From: Hyphomicrobium sp.
GTDB taxonomy: Bacteria > Pseudomonadota > Alphaproteobacteria > Rhizobiales > Hyphomicrobiaceae
Assembly: GCF_019753045.1 (NCBI RefSeq)
Contig: NZ_JAIELN010000011.1
Coordinates: 1 to 64,000, forward strand
Length of the DNA stretch: 64,000 bases
Reading direction: 5' to 3'
Part shown: positions 34,923 through 43,263 of the stretch, in pieces
How positions within the stretch are numbered: the stretch's first letter is position 1
Layout: every line of letters begins with the position of its first letter
Notes under the pieces: generated by a model
Told to the model about the DNA's origin: nothing
Seen by the model: the letters and a program-made list of their open reading frames with translations, nothing else
Database searches by the model: none
Program-made: the position numbers and the translations under genes

Positions 34923-35363
34923 ATGAACAAACTGACCTTGAGCCGTGCTTTCATGATCGCCGGCCTTGCCGTAGCGCCCGTAGCGATCAATTCGTCGGCA
35001 CAGGCCCTTTCGTTCGTCAAAACGCAATCCACCGGCGAGCAGAGCACATCGAGCCTTATCGGGTTGCGCGTCGAAAACACCGCTGGCGATAACCTGGGAG
35101 ATATCAACTATCTCGTTCTCGACGAGGCCGGAAAAATCAGCACCGCGGTGATCGGCGTAGGCGGCTTTCTAGGCGTCGGAGAAAAGAACGTCGGCATTCC
35201 CTATAATGAACTGAAGTTCTCCGACAAGGACGGCACGCGCGTCGCCGTCATCGAAGCCAGCAAGGATAATCTGTCCGCCGCGCCAAACTACGTTTGGACT
35301 GAAAATTCCTCGGCGAAAAAGCCGGCTGACGCCACGACGCAAACCCCATCGCAAACTCAATAA
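34923..35363 (+). CDS. Exported PRC-barrel domain protein
   Basis: A 146-residue protein with a signal peptide (cleavage near 'SSAQALS'). A PRC-barrel spans about residues 43-115: 'SSLIGLRVENTAGDNLGDINYLVLDEAGKISTAVIGVGGFLGVGEKNVGIPYNEL' covers most of it. A Thr/Gln/Pro-rich tail follows. PRC-barrel proteins are frequent members of the general stress regulon in Hyphomicrobiales; their biochemical role is unclear. The EcfG-like promoter upstream and the position next to phyR support stress control. Its terminator is clear. Confidence 0.82.
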   Translation: MNKLTLSRAFMIAGLAVAPVAINSSAQALSFVKTQSTGEQSTSSLIGLRVENTAGDNLGDINYLVLDEAGKISTAVIGVGGFLGVGEKNVGIPYNELKFSDKDGTRVAVIEASKDNLSAAPNYVWTENSSAKKPADATTQTPSQTQ

Positions 35364-35373
35364 AACAAATAGA

Positions 35374-35412
35374 AAGGGCGCGGCTCCGAATGGAGACGCG
35401 CCCTTCTTTTTT
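35374..35412 (+). terminator. Intrinsic terminator after the PRC-barrel gene
   Basis: Stem aagggcgcg (35374-35382) / cgcgccctt (35397-35405), 14-base loop, then C and six T. It lies between the convergent PRC-barrel and phyR genes; on the minus side only a short T-stretch (from aaa at 35373-35375) is available. Confidence 0.88.
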
Positions 35413-35428
35413 CAGAATTCGAAATTCA

Positions 35429-36235
35429 CTACGCAGCGCGTTGACCGGACTTCTTCGAACGAAGCCCGAAGAAGAGCGATTGGCTGATCATCGCCTTCAC
35501 AACAGCAGGCTCGAACGGCTTGGTTATGAGGAACACCGGTTCCGGCTTGGTGCCCGTCAGCAACCGCTCGGGAAATGCGGTGATGAAAATGACGGGAACG
35601 CTGATCGTTTCGAGAATTTCATTCACGGCCTCGAGCCCCGAACTTCCATCCGCCAGATGAATGTCTGCGAGAACCAGAGACGGCGCCTTCTTTGCAACTT
35701 CCGCAACGGCTTCCTGATGGGTCCTCGCGACACCCTGCACGCGATGACCGATATCGACGACCAGCGCTTCGAGATCCATCGCGATCAGCGGCTCGTCCTC
35801 GATGATCAGCACGTCTGCCGAGAGTTGCTCCGCGATTTCCGCGCCGGCCAACTGCAGGAGCTCGGTCACGTGGGCGGGAGTAACGTCGAGAACCTGAGCG
35901 GCTTCCGCCGTTGAAAATCCTTCCACAGAGACGAGAAGGAAGGCCTGTCTCGGAAGGGGCGTAATTGAATCCAAACGCCTTTCTGCCAGCGGCTTGTCGA
36001 GCTGGCGCATGTCGTCGGACACACGGTTCACGGCGAGTGAATTCCAGACTTTGGTGAATGTGCGGTAAAGCGCAACGCGTGGCGCTATCGATCTGTCGAA
36101 CGCATCGGAATCCGCAATCAAGGTTTCGAGCACCGCCGCGACGTAGTTGTCGCCGGATTGCTGGCTACCCGTGAGCGATCGCGCGTACCGGCGCAGATAC
36201 GGCAAATGGGGAGCTATGGATTCGGCTATCGACAT
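35429..36235 (-). CDS. phyR: General stress response regulator PhyR
   Basis: About 268 residues from ATG 36235 (MSIAESIAPHLPYLRRYARSLTG); 20 more in-frame codons upstream are disfavoured. The N-terminal half is sigma-like: sigma2 ('YLRRYARSLTGSQQSGDNYVAAVLETL') and sigma4 ('LPRQAFLLVSVEGFSTAEAAQVL'). The C-terminal half is a receiver: 'VLIIEDEPLIAMDLE', Asp in 'LVLADIHLADGSSG' and Lys in 'FLITKPFEP'. On phosphorylation the sigma-like half binds NepR and releases EcfG. It follows ecfG on the same strand with 129 bases between, rather than being divergent from nepR-ecfG as in many relatives. Confidence 0.96.
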   Translation of the reverse strand: MSIAESIAPHLPYLRRYARSLTGSQQSGDNYVAAVLETLIADSDAFDRSIAPRVALYRTFTKVWNSLAVNRVSDDMRQLDKPLAERRLDSITPLPRQAFLLVSVEGFSTAEAAQVLDVTPAHVTELLQLAGAEIAEQLSADVLIIEDEPLIAMDLEALVVDIGHRVQGVARTHQEAVAEVAKKAPSLVLADIHLADGSSGLEAVNEILETISVPVIFITAFPERLLTGTKPEPVFLITKPFEPAVVKAMISQSLFFGLRSKKSGQRAA

Positions 36236-36364
36236 TTTGCACCTCGTAATCTCGTTTAACGACAAGATGATCAACATGCCGGAGCACACGATCATCTCCG
36301 GAAAGACGTTACGTCCGTGTACTCCATGATGCTGTCCGTCTCAATTCCACGAGTGATCCCGGAG

Positions 36365-36919
36365 CTAACCCCGGCTAACCGATCGCGCAACCCCGACGAA
36401 CTCGCTATTGGAATTGAAATTTTCGCCGACCTCAAACCCGAGGGCCTTGTTCAGAGCCACACGGGCGCGGTTGACGCGGCTTTTCACCGTGCCGACTGCA
36501 GCGTTGGTGATTTCGGCCGCCTCTTCGTATGAGAAACCTTCCGCGCCGACGAGCAGCAAGACTTCCTTCTGATCGTCGCTGAGCACGTTGAACGCTTTCT
36601 TGAAATCGACGAGATCCATATGGACGTGCTGCTCCGGCAGAACGGACATGCGCTCAGCCATTGCGCCATCTGCATCCTCGACCTCGCGGCGCCGCTTGCG
36701 GAGTTCGGAGAAATAGGTGTTGCGCAGGATCGTGAACAGCCACGCTTTCAGGTTGGAGCCTTTCTCGAATCCGTCGAGATTGGACCAAGCCTTGACGAGT
36801 GTATCCTGCACGAGATCGTCGGCACGCGTTGGATCGCCGCAAAGCGAATTCGCAAATGCGCGCAAATTGGGAACGGCCCCGATCAAAAGAGCTTGTAGGT
36901 CGTCGTCACTTTTCGTCAC
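36365..36919 (-). CDS. ecfG: General stress ECF sigma factor EcfG
   Basis: A 184-residue ECF sigma factor of the EcfG group. Region 2 is 'LRAFANSLCGDPTRADDLVQDTLVKAWSNLDGFEKGSNLKAWLFTILRN' and region 4 is 'SDDQKEVLLLVGAEGFSYEEAAEITNAAVGTVKSRVNRAR'. It directs RNA polymerase to GGAAC-N16/17-CGTT promoters under starvation, heat, desiccation or oxidative stress. Its start overlaps the nepR 3' end by 14 bases, so sigma and anti-sigma are made together. Confidence 0.96.
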   Translation of the reverse strand: MTKSDDDLQALLIGAVPNLRAFANSLCGDPTRADDLVQDTLVKAWSNLDGFEKGSNLKAWLFTILRNTYFSELRKRRREVEDADGAMAERMSVLPEQHVHMDLVDFKKAFNVLSDDQKEVLLLVGAEGFSYEEAAEITNAAVGTVKSRVNRARVALNKALGFEVGENFNSNSEFVGVARSVSRG

Positions 36920-37115
36920 GACTCTCCTCCTTACTCTCCTCCTCGCGCTGTTTGAGCTTTTGTAGCAGCGTAACGAACCGATCAGGGACTGGCTCGTTAA
37001 TGAGCTCGATATAGGCTTCCCTCAAACGCTGCCCTATCTGCCCCTGAAGCTCCACCGGTAGCGGTGCCTGCATAGTGACTGAATCCCCTCGCTTGGGATC
37101 ACTGCCCGTGCCCAT
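36906..37115 (-). CDS. nepR: Anti-sigma factor NepR
   Basis: A 69-residue protein with the NepR core 'LQGQIGQRLREAYIELINEPVPDRFVTLLQKL', whose two helices clamp EcfG or, after stress, phosphorylated PhyR. The C-terminus is charged (KQREEESKEESRDEK) and overlaps ecfG. A start at the internal ATG (residue 15) is possible. An EcfG-like promoter 67 bases upstream would make the locus autoregulated. Confidence 0.93.
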   Translation of the reverse strand: MGTGSDPKRGDSVTMQAPLPVELQGQIGQRLREAYIELINEPVPDRFVTLLQKLKQREEESKEESRDEK

Positions 37116-37181
37116 TTCTCAAGACCCTATTGACGGAATTCCGAAATACTCGTTTGCGCACGCCGGGTTCCAGACAACCTA

Positions 37182-37206
37182 AATGCGCAAGGTTCGAAAA
37201 AGTTCC
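37182..37206 (-). promoter_or_regulatory. EcfG-type promoter candidate for nepR-ecfG
   Basis: On the minus strand GGAAC (37206-37202), 16 bases, CATT (37185-37182): one mismatch from GGAAC-N16-CGTT. It lies 67 bases before the nepR ATG. Positive autoregulation of ecfG from such a site is usual in the group. Confidence 0.6.
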
Positions 37207-37286
37207 GAAACCTCCGTTAACTTGTCATACCGGCGGCGTACGCGCGATCTTGGAAATCTAGCCGGGAAAACCGAAGAAAGCGCCCG

Positions 37287-38624
37287 CTATTTATCAATAA
37301 AATGAAAAAACGTGCCCGTAACGAGCCCCTTGCGGCTCCCGCCCGCAGGAAGCGTCTCTCCGTCCGAATTCTGCATTTTGAACAGGGGGGCGTCCGGCGA
37401 GGAAAGAACGCTGGCGTAATGAAACTCGTGGCCCATTAGGACCTCACCAACGACGCCCAGCGGGCAGTCCGCGACGAGCTCCGCCCGGCGATACCCGAGG
37501 TTCATTTTCCGAGCCGCGAAAGAGGTTTCGAGGCCCAAAAGACCTATCATTTCGTGGCTGTGGCCTGCCGCGTCAACGAGACCCGCCCCAAGCGCCATGT
37601 ATCCTCCGCACTCTCCGTGAACCGGACGTGAACGCGCGAATTCGGCCATGGACGATTTGAAGCGACGTGCATTGGCCAATGCGCCCGCGTGAAGCTCCGG
37701 ATACCCCCCTGGCAACCAGACGAGATCGGCGTCCGGATCGGGTGCTTCATCGCCAAGCGGTGAGAACGGAATGATTTCCGCGCCGGCTGCGCGCCAGCCC
37801 TCGAGGAGATGCGGATAGACGAACGAGAATGCCGCATCCCGCGCCAGAGCAATCCGTTGTGCGGGCGGAACGACGTTCACCCGATTTCCGGCGTACGCTG
37901 AGTTCAATGTTCCGGGAGTAGCGAGCTGCAGCAGTCGGTCGACATCCACATGCGCTTCGACGAAATCCGCCAACGCATCGAGGCGGGAATTGATTTCCGC
38001 TGTCTCCTCGGCCTGCACCAACCCCAAGTGCCGCTCCGGCAGCACAACAGTCTTTTCCCTCGGCAGGGCGCCGACGACCGGAAGCCCCGCCGCTTCGAGC
38101 GCCTCCGAAGCGAAACGCACGTGGCGCGGACTGCCGGCGCGATTGAGAACGACCCCCGCAATCGTCACGCCCTCGCGGAAACCCTGGAAGCCGCGAGCGC
38201 CGGCCGCCGCCGTTTGCGATTGGCCGGAAACATCGAGAACCAGGATCACGGGCCATCCTGTCTTGGCGGCTAGGTCGGCGCTGGCACCGTTGCCCCACGC
38301 CCCCGCTTTGGAAACGCCATCGAAAAGGCCCATCAAGGCCTCGCAAACAACGACGTCCGCACCGCTTACCGAACTGGACAGAACGTCGGCCGCACGACCC
38401 CAGCTCATCGCCCAGCTGTCGACGTTATACGATGGCCTAGCCGCCGCGACTGCGTGAAACGCCGGATCGATGTAATCGGGACCGCATTTGAACGGTTGCA
38501 CCTTGAGCCCGCGCCGGACGAGCGCGCGAAGCAGACCGAGCGTAACAGTCGTTTTGCCGGAGCCCGAGCGCGGCGCCGCAATCATCAGTCCGCGCGGCAA
38601 CGTCACAGTCTCAGGCATGCTCAA
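37287..38624 (-). CDS. cobB: Hydrogenobyrinic acid a,c-diamide synthase CobB
   Basis: A 445-residue amidotransferase. The N-terminal ATPase part starts 'GLMIAAPRSGSGKTTVTLGLLRAL' (P-loop) and has 'KCGPDYIDP'. The C-terminal class-I glutaminase-like part has 'GECGGYMALG' with the nucleophilic Cys. It amidates the a and c side chains using ATP and glutamine, just before cobalt insertion in the aerobic route. Last gene of the minus-strand cob run; its start is ten bases after the cobM stop. Confidence 0.96.
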   Translation of the reverse strand: MSMPETVTLPRGLMIAAPRSGSGKTTVTLGLLRALVRRGLKVQPFKCGPDYIDPAFHAVAAARPSYNVDSWAMSWGRAADVLSSSVSGADVVVCEALMGLFDGVSKAGAWGNGASADLAAKTGWPVILVLDVSGQSQTAAAGARGFQGFREGVTIAGVVLNRAGSPRHVRFASEALEAAGLPVVGALPREKTVVLPERHLGLVQAEETAEINSRLDALADFVEAHVDVDRLLQLATPGTLNSAYAGNRVNVVPPAQRIALARDAAFSFVYPHLLEGWRAAGAEIIPFSPLGDEAPDPDADLVWLPGGYPELHAGALANARRFKSSMAEFARSRPVHGECGGYMALGAGLVDAAGHSHEMIGLLGLETSFAARKMNLGYRRAELVADCPLGVVGEVLMGHEFHYASVLSSPDAPLFKMQNSDGETLPAGGSRKGLVTGTFFHFIDK

Positions 38625-38633
38625 CCGCTCACT

Positions 38634-39389
38634 CTACCCGCCGCGAAAGCGACGGCGGTAATCGACGCTATAAAGAGCGCTCTCTCGGAAATCATCGCAG
38701 CCGAGCGCCTCACCGACCAAAATCAGCGCCGTTCGTTCGGGTCCCGCCTCAGCCGTCTGCGCAGCGATCGTTTGAAGCGTGCCGCGAATGATCTGCTCTT
38801 CCGGCCACGATGCACGATAAACGACAGCTGCAGGACAATCCGGTCCATAGAACGGCACGAGACGGCGAACTACGTCTTCGATTGCATGAATCGAGAGATG
38901 AACCGCAAGCGTCGCCCGCGTCGCGGCGAACGCCTCGAGTTGCTCCGTTTGCGGCATGGCGGAAGCCCGGCCCGACGTGCGTGTCAACACCACGGATTGA
39001 GCAACCTCGGGAAGCGTCAGCTCGCGCGCCAACACCGCGGAAGCGGCGGCGAATGCGGGCACACCGGGCGTGATCGTATAGCGGATGTCGAGTTCATCGA
39101 GGCGACGCAACTGCTCGCCGAGCGCGCTCCAGATCGACAGGTCGCCGGAATGAAGCCGCGCCACATCGTGGCCGTCGCTGTTCGCCTGAACGATCCGCGT
39201 AACGATCTCATCGAGCGTCATTGGCGCGGTATTGATAATTTCGGCTCCCGTCGGGCAATACGCCAGCAGTCCCTCCGGAATGAGCGAGCCGGCATACAGA
39301 CAAACCGGGCAGCGAGCGATCAGATCGCGCCCGCGCACCGTGATGAGGTCCGGCGCTCCGGGACCCGCGCCGATAAAATGCACTGTCAT
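38634..39389 (-). CDS. cobM: Precorrin-4 C11-methyltransferase CobM
   Basis: A 251-residue SAM-dependent tetrapyrrole methylase. '[20 protein letters not shown]' is the conserved N-terminal loop, '[17 protein letters not shown]' and '[14 protein letters not shown]' follow, and 'LYAGSLIP' is typical of CobM/CbiF. It converts precorrin-4 to precorrin-5. The ATG overlaps the cobE stop by four bases, indicating translational coupling. Confidence 0.96.
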   Translation of the reverse strand: MTVHFIGAGPGAPDLITVRGRDLIARCPVCLYAGSLIPEGLLAYCPTGAEIINTAPMTLDEIVTRIVQANSDGHDVARLHSGDLSIWSALGEQLRRLDELDIRYTITPGVPAFAAASAVLARELTLPEVAQSVVLTRTSGRASAMPQTEQLEAFAATRATLAVHLSIHAIEDVVRRLVPFYGPDCPAAVVYRASWPEEQIIRGTLQTIAAQTAEAGPERTALILVGEALGCDDFRESALYSVDYRRRFRGG

Positions 39390-39772
39390 TTCGGTCGCTT
39401 TCCAATATCGACAGATCGCGCAGCCGCAACCGTGATATTTCCGATGATGCGTCTTGGCATGACGAGTTGGGAACCCGGCCCCGCTGCAAATAGTGCCGCG
39501 GCTTCGGCGATCGAGTTGATGCCATAGAGCGACAAGGATCGCTCCGAGCGCGTCACGCAGTCTCCGCTTCTCTCGCGCAGCGCAATCAACATCAAGGGGC
39601 GAAAGGGAACGGACGCCTCCTTTGCGGCGGCCTCGGCGCGAGGGGCAAAGGAAGCGGTGGCAAGCGTCGCAACGGCATCGCCGCCTCCGAGTTCACGACG
39701 CGCGGACTCGATAGCGTCGCGAAAATCGCGCTCGGTTGCGAGACTGTTGCCGCCTATGCCGATAGCAATCAT
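39386..39772 (-). CDS. cobE: CobE, small cobalamin-pathway protein
   Basis: A 128-residue protein of the CobE/GbiG C-terminal family: '[20 protein letters not shown]', '[20 protein letters not shown]' and '[20 protein letters not shown]', with '[19 protein letters not shown]' near the end. CobE is needed in the aerobic route but its exact reaction is not settled; it resembles the C-terminal part of CbiG, which opens the lactone in the anaerobic path. Coupled by four-base overlaps to both cobL and cobM. Confidence 0.9.
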   Translation of the reverse strand: MIAIGIGGNSLATERDFRDAIESARRELGGGDAVATLATASFAPRAEAAAKEASVPFRPLMLIALRERSGDCVTRSERSLSLYGINSIAEAAALFAAGPGSQLVMPRRIIGNITVAAARSVDIGKRPK

Positions 39773-40992
39773 GCGTCACCCGAGGGCTTTGAGGAAACCC
39801 ACTGTAAAACCGGCATCGCCGGACGCCACGCAGTCAACCGCCCCACGGGCTCCGCTCGCTCGACGCCGAAGCGCGTCAACGATCCGCCATGCTCGTGATA
39901 TGCAGCAAGCAATGCAGCCTCCGACTCGATGGTCACGGCGTTGACGACGATCCGCCCGCCCGGCTTCAATGCCGCCAAGCAAGCCTCGATGACTTTACCT
40001 CTCCCCGTGCCGCAGCCGATAAAAATCGCATCCGGCTCAGGGAGACCAGTCAGTGCATCGGGTGCCGAGCCCTCACGAATGTCGAGATGCGGCACACCCA
40101 GGGCAACCGCATTTCTGACCGCACGCGCCGCGCGCTCAGCGTCACGCTCGATGCCGATTGCCGTGTTGGCGGGATGCGCGAGCATCCACTCGATGCCGAT
40201 TGCCCCGCTTCCCGCTCCGACATCCCAGAGCAACTGACCGCCCCCCGGCTGAAGTGACGACATCGTAACCGCGCGGATCTCGCGCTTGGTCAATTGTCCG
40301 TCATTCTCGAAATACGAGTCGGGCAATCCCGCAGTGTAGGGAACGGGTGCGGCACCTGCACTCGCAACAACATCGACGCCGATGACGTTGAGCGGATCGA
40401 CTTCGGCGAAATCGAAATCTCTTGCCCGTACGTTTCGAATACGTTCGCGCGGGCCGCCGAGCGCCTCCATCACGACGATCGCGCTCTCACCAAACCCGGC
40501 GCCAGTCAAAAGCGCCGCCACTTCGCGCGCCGTATCGCCGTTGAGCGCCAGCGCGAGGATACGCCTGCCGTGATGCAGGTGACGCCGGATGAGCGGCGTC
40601 AATCCTTTCATATTGAGCCCAAGCGTCGTCACGTCCTGCAAGGACCAGCCGAGGCGCGAAGCGGCAATCGAGAAACTCGACGGCGACGGCACGACCTGCA
40701 TATCCTCTAGCGGTATGGATCGCGCGAGCGTCACGCCCGCTCCGAACCAGAATGGATCACCCGAAGCCAGCACCGCGACCGGTGTTCCCCGCCGGGCCAG
40801 GATCGTCGTGGCTGTCGCCTCGAGCGGCTTCGCCCATTCCATCTTCTCACCCGGAGTTTCGCCGACGAGATCCAGATGACGCCGCCCACCGACGACAAGT
40901 TCCGCCCGCTCGATCAACGCACTTGCCGCCGGAGACAACCCGGCTCGCCCGTCCTCCCCGATGCCAATGATGGACAACCAGCGTCCGCTCAT
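39769..40992 (-). CDS. cobL: Precorrin-6Y C5,15-methyltransferase (decarboxylating) CobL
   Basis: About 407 residues from ATG 40992 (MSGRWLSIIGIGEDGRAGLS); 27 more upstream codons are disfavoured. The N-terminal CbiE-like half has 'VLASGDPFWFGAG' and 'SPSSFSIAASRLGWS'. The C-terminal CbiT-like half is a Rossmann methylase with 'LLWDVGAGSGAIGIEWML'. It methylates C5 and C15 and removes the ring C acetate carboxyl. It begins 17 bases from the divergent cobK start, so its nearest upstream minus-strand gene, cobJ, is about 775 bases away across cobK. It either has its own promoter or depends on a transcript running antisense through cobK. Confidence 0.95.
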   Translation of the reverse strand: MSGRWLSIIGIGEDGRAGLSPAASALIERAELVVGGRRHLDLVGETPGEKMEWAKPLEATATTILARRGTPVAVLASGDPFWFGAGVTLARSIPLEDMQVVPSPSSFSIAASRLGWSLQDVTTLGLNMKGLTPLIRRHLHHGRRILALALNGDTAREVAALLTGAGFGESAIVVMEALGGPRERIRNVRARDFDFAEVDPLNVIGVDVVASAGAAPVPYTAGLPDSYFENDGQLTKREIRAVTMSSLQPGGGQLLWDVGAGSGAIGIEWMLAHPANTAIGIERDAERAARAVRNAVALGVPHLDIREGSAPDALTGLPEPDAIFIGCGTGRGKVIEACLAALKPGGRIVVNAVTIESEAALLAAYHEHGGSLTRFGVERAEPVGRLTAWRPAMPVLQWVSSKPSGDA

Positions 40993-41009
40993 GGCATTGG
41001 CCTCCTGGC

Positions 41010-41795
41010 ATGATGACGAAGCTCGACAACCCGTATCGCATTTTGCTCCTCGGCGGAACGAGCGAGGCGACATCCCTTGCGCAAAGTCTCGCCGACCAAA
41101 ACGGCATCTTCACGATTCTGTCGCTCGCCGGCCGCACAGCCAATCCCGCGGCGAGCCCACTCCCCGTTCGCGTCGGCGGCTTCGGCGGCGTCGACGGGCT
41201 CACCGAATATCTGACGAGCGAGAACATCGATCTCATCGTCGACGCCACGCATCCGTTTGCCGCCCGCATCAGCAACAACGCCATCGCGGCGAGCGTCGCA
41301 GCTCACGTTCCGTTGCTCGCAATCGAGCGGCCGCCGTGGACGCCGGCCGGCACCGACGAATGGAGCGAGTTCGACAGCGTCGACGCCGCAATCGCGGCCC
41401 TGCCCGACACGCCGCAAGACGTCTTCTCCGGTCTCGGCCGACAGGCGATCAATGCGCTGAGCGCCGCGCCACAACATCGCTATGTCATCCGCGTCGTCGA
41501 CGCGAGCGAACCGCCCACGAACCTTCCGCACGCAACGATCGTCGCCGCGCGCGGCCCATTCCGCACCGAAGACGACATCGAACTTTTCCGGAAGCACGGC
41601 ATCAGCCACGTGCTCGCCAAGAACTCCGGCGGCAGCGCTGCCTATTCCAAGATCGAAGCGGCGCGCATGCTCGGCATCAAAGTTCTCATGGTTCGGCGTC
41701 CCGCGATTGCGCCCCGGAAGACCGTCACCTCCGTTGAAGACGCTCTCGCCTGGATCGAGACCCATCATCAGCGTCGCTCCGAACGCGGCGTATAA
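41010..41795 (+). CDS. cobK: Precorrin-6A reductase CobK
   Basis: A 261-residue NADPH-dependent reductase. 'RILLLGGTSEATSLAQSLA' is the nucleotide-binding start, 'IVDATHPFAARISNNA' is the CobK/CbiJ signature, and 'HVLAKNSGGSAAYSKIEAAR' lies near the end. It reduces precorrin-6A to precorrin-6B. It is the only gene on the plus strand inside the minus-strand cob series, divergent from cobL by 17 bases and overlapping the cobJ 3' end by 28 bases. Its second ATG at 41013 is an alternative start. Confidence 0.95.
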   Translation: MMTKLDNPYRILLLGGTSEATSLAQSLADQNGIFTILSLAGRTANPAASPLPVRVGGFGGVDGLTEYLTSENIDLIVDATHPFAARISNNAIAASVAAHVPLLAIERPPWTPAGTDEWSEFDSVDAAIAALPDTPQDVFSGLGRQAINALSAAPQHRYVIRVVDASEPPTNLPHATIVAARGPFRTEDDIELFRKHGISHVLAKNSGGSAAYSKIEAARMLGIKVLMVRRPAIAPRKTVTSVEDALAWIETHHQRRSERGV

Positions 41796-42523
41796 ATCCA
41801 GGCGCGGCCATCGGCAGACTTCACCTGCCGCGTCGCCCGCGATCCGATGATAACGAGCGTGCGCATATCACACTGCATATCCGCGGCTTCCGCGAGCGTC
41901 GCAATGTCGATCTCTTCGTCCGGCCTGCCGACGGCCCGCGCGAAGACGACGATCGTTTCAGCAGGCAGCACCGCACTCAAGATGTGGAACGCCTGTTTGA
42001 TCTGCTGCGGCCGCGCCTTCGATGCCGGGTTGTAGAGCGCAATCACGAAGTCGGCCTCGGCGGCGAGCCGAAGGCGCTTCTCGATTGTCGCCCACGGCTT
42101 CAAATTATCCGACAGCGAAATTGCGCAAAAGTCGTGACCCAGAGGCGCGCCTATCCGCGCCGCCGCCGCGAGCATCGCCGTCACGCCGGGCTCGACGCGA
42201 ATGTCGACACCATCGGCCGAAGCCGGATTGCTTTCGACCGCCTCGTAGACCGCAGCCGCCATCGCAAAGACCCCAGGGTCTCCACCGGAAACCACGGCGA
42301 CCCGCTTTCCGCCTGCGGCCAGCGTCAGCGCGCGTTGCGCTCTCACGAGTTCCTCGCGATTGTCGGACGCTTCGAGAACTTGCCCCGGCCTCGGCGCAAT
42401 ACGGTTTACGTAAGGCGTGTAGCCGAGAATGACATCGGCTGCCGCGACCGCGACCGTTGCAGCAGGTGTAACCCAACCTTCGGGACCAGGCCCAAGCCCG
42501 ACGATGACAAGATCACCCTTCAT
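41768..42523 (-). CDS. cobJ: Precorrin-3B C17-methyltransferase CobJ
   Basis: About 251 residues from ATG 42523, overlapping the cobI stop as ATGA; the longer frame upstream lies in cobI. 'LVIVGLGPGPEGWVTPAA', 'VSGGDPGVFAMAAAVYEA', 'VEPGVTAMLAAAARIGAPLGHDF' and 'LYNPASKAR' are CobJ/CbiH blocks. It methylates C17 with ring contraction, giving precorrin-4. The stop lies inside the cobK 3' end on the opposite strand. Confidence 0.95.
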   Translation of the reverse strand: MKGDLVIVGLGPGPEGWVTPAATVAVAAADVILGYTPYVNRIAPRPGQVLEASDNREELVRAQRALTLAAGGKRVAVVSGGDPGVFAMAAAVYEAVESNPASADGVDIRVEPGVTAMLAAAARIGAPLGHDFCAISLSDNLKPWATIEKRLRLAAEADFVIALYNPASKARPQQIKQAFHILSAVLPAETIVVFARAVGRPDEEIDIATLAEAADMQCDMRTLVIIGSRATRQVKSADGRAWIYTPRSERR

Positions 42524-43263
42524 GCGATGCGGCGTCCACGACCGCCCGGCAGCAACACGATCGAAAAATATGGAACCGCACAATCGCCAAGATCCGCAAG
42601 CGGAACGATCCGCTCGCCCGGCATCGTTCCGCGCTCGACATAAATCGCGTCGTTGAAGCGCCCGGCATCTTTCAGCGCCTCTTTGATTTTCTGCAAATTG
42701 TGGCCAACCTTCATGATGACCGCGGCATCAGCGCCTTCGAGATGCTTCGCCAGCACCGCGCGGTCCAATGTGCCGGGCAGCACCGTCAATATATCGTCCC
42801 CGTAAGTGATCGGCGCGCGCGCCGCTGTCCAGCAGCCGGACATGCCCGTAATGCCGGGTATCACAGTCACCGGATGAGCTGTCTTGATGCGGTCGTACAT
42901 ATGCAGAAACGATCCGTAGAAGAATGGATCGCCCTCGCAGAGCAGCGCCACATCCCGTCCCTCGGCGAGATGTCCTGCAATCGTCTCCGCGCACTCGATA
43001 TAGAACTCACGGATGGCGGAGACATACCCCTCTTCCCGGAAATCGATCTCGGTCGTCACCGGATAATCGAACGCGGCTTCGGTCGCCGTCTCTCGGATAT
43101 GCGCACTTGCAATCGTGCGCGCGTGCCCGGCCCTTCCGCTCTTACGAAAATGCGCCACCACCGGCGCTGTACTCAACACACGCACCGCCTTCAGCGTCAT
43201 GAGCTCCGGATCTCCGGGCCCAAGGCCGACACCAAACAACGTCCCCGATCGCACCTCGCTCAT
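42520..43263 (-). CDS. cobI: Precorrin-2 C20-methyltransferase CobI
   Basis: A 247-residue SAM-dependent methylase. 'LFGVGLGPGDPELMTLKAVRVL', 'LLCEGDPFFYGSFLHMYDRI', 'VIPGITGMSGCWTAA' and 'IMKVGHNLQKIKEAL' are CobI/CbiL features. It makes precorrin-3A, the first step unique to the corrin branch after CobA. Start and stop overlap cobH and cobJ, showing tight coupling. Confidence 0.96.
   Translation of the reverse strand: MSEVRSGTLFGVGLGPGDPELMTLKAVRVLSTAPVVAHFRKSGRAGHARTIASAHIRETATEAAFDYPVTTEIDFREEGYVSAIREFYIECAETIAGHLAEGRDVALLCEGDPFFYGSFLHMYDRIKTAHPVTVIPGITGMSGCWTAARAPITYGDDILTVLPGTLDRAVLAKHLEGADAAVIMKVGHNLQKIKEALKDAGRFNDAIYVERGTMPGERIVPLADLGDCAVPYFSIVLLPGGRGRRIA

Noticed and set aside
36236-36364. 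EcfG-type promoter directly before phyR
   Set aside because: The best candidate (GGAAT then ATGG) misses the -10 element; phyR may be read from the nepR-ecfG transcript or from another promoter type.
38454-39527. 357-codon plus-strand frame opposite cobM and cobE
   Set aside because: Arg-rich antisense frame; both cobM and cobE are clear and translationally coupled on the minus strand.
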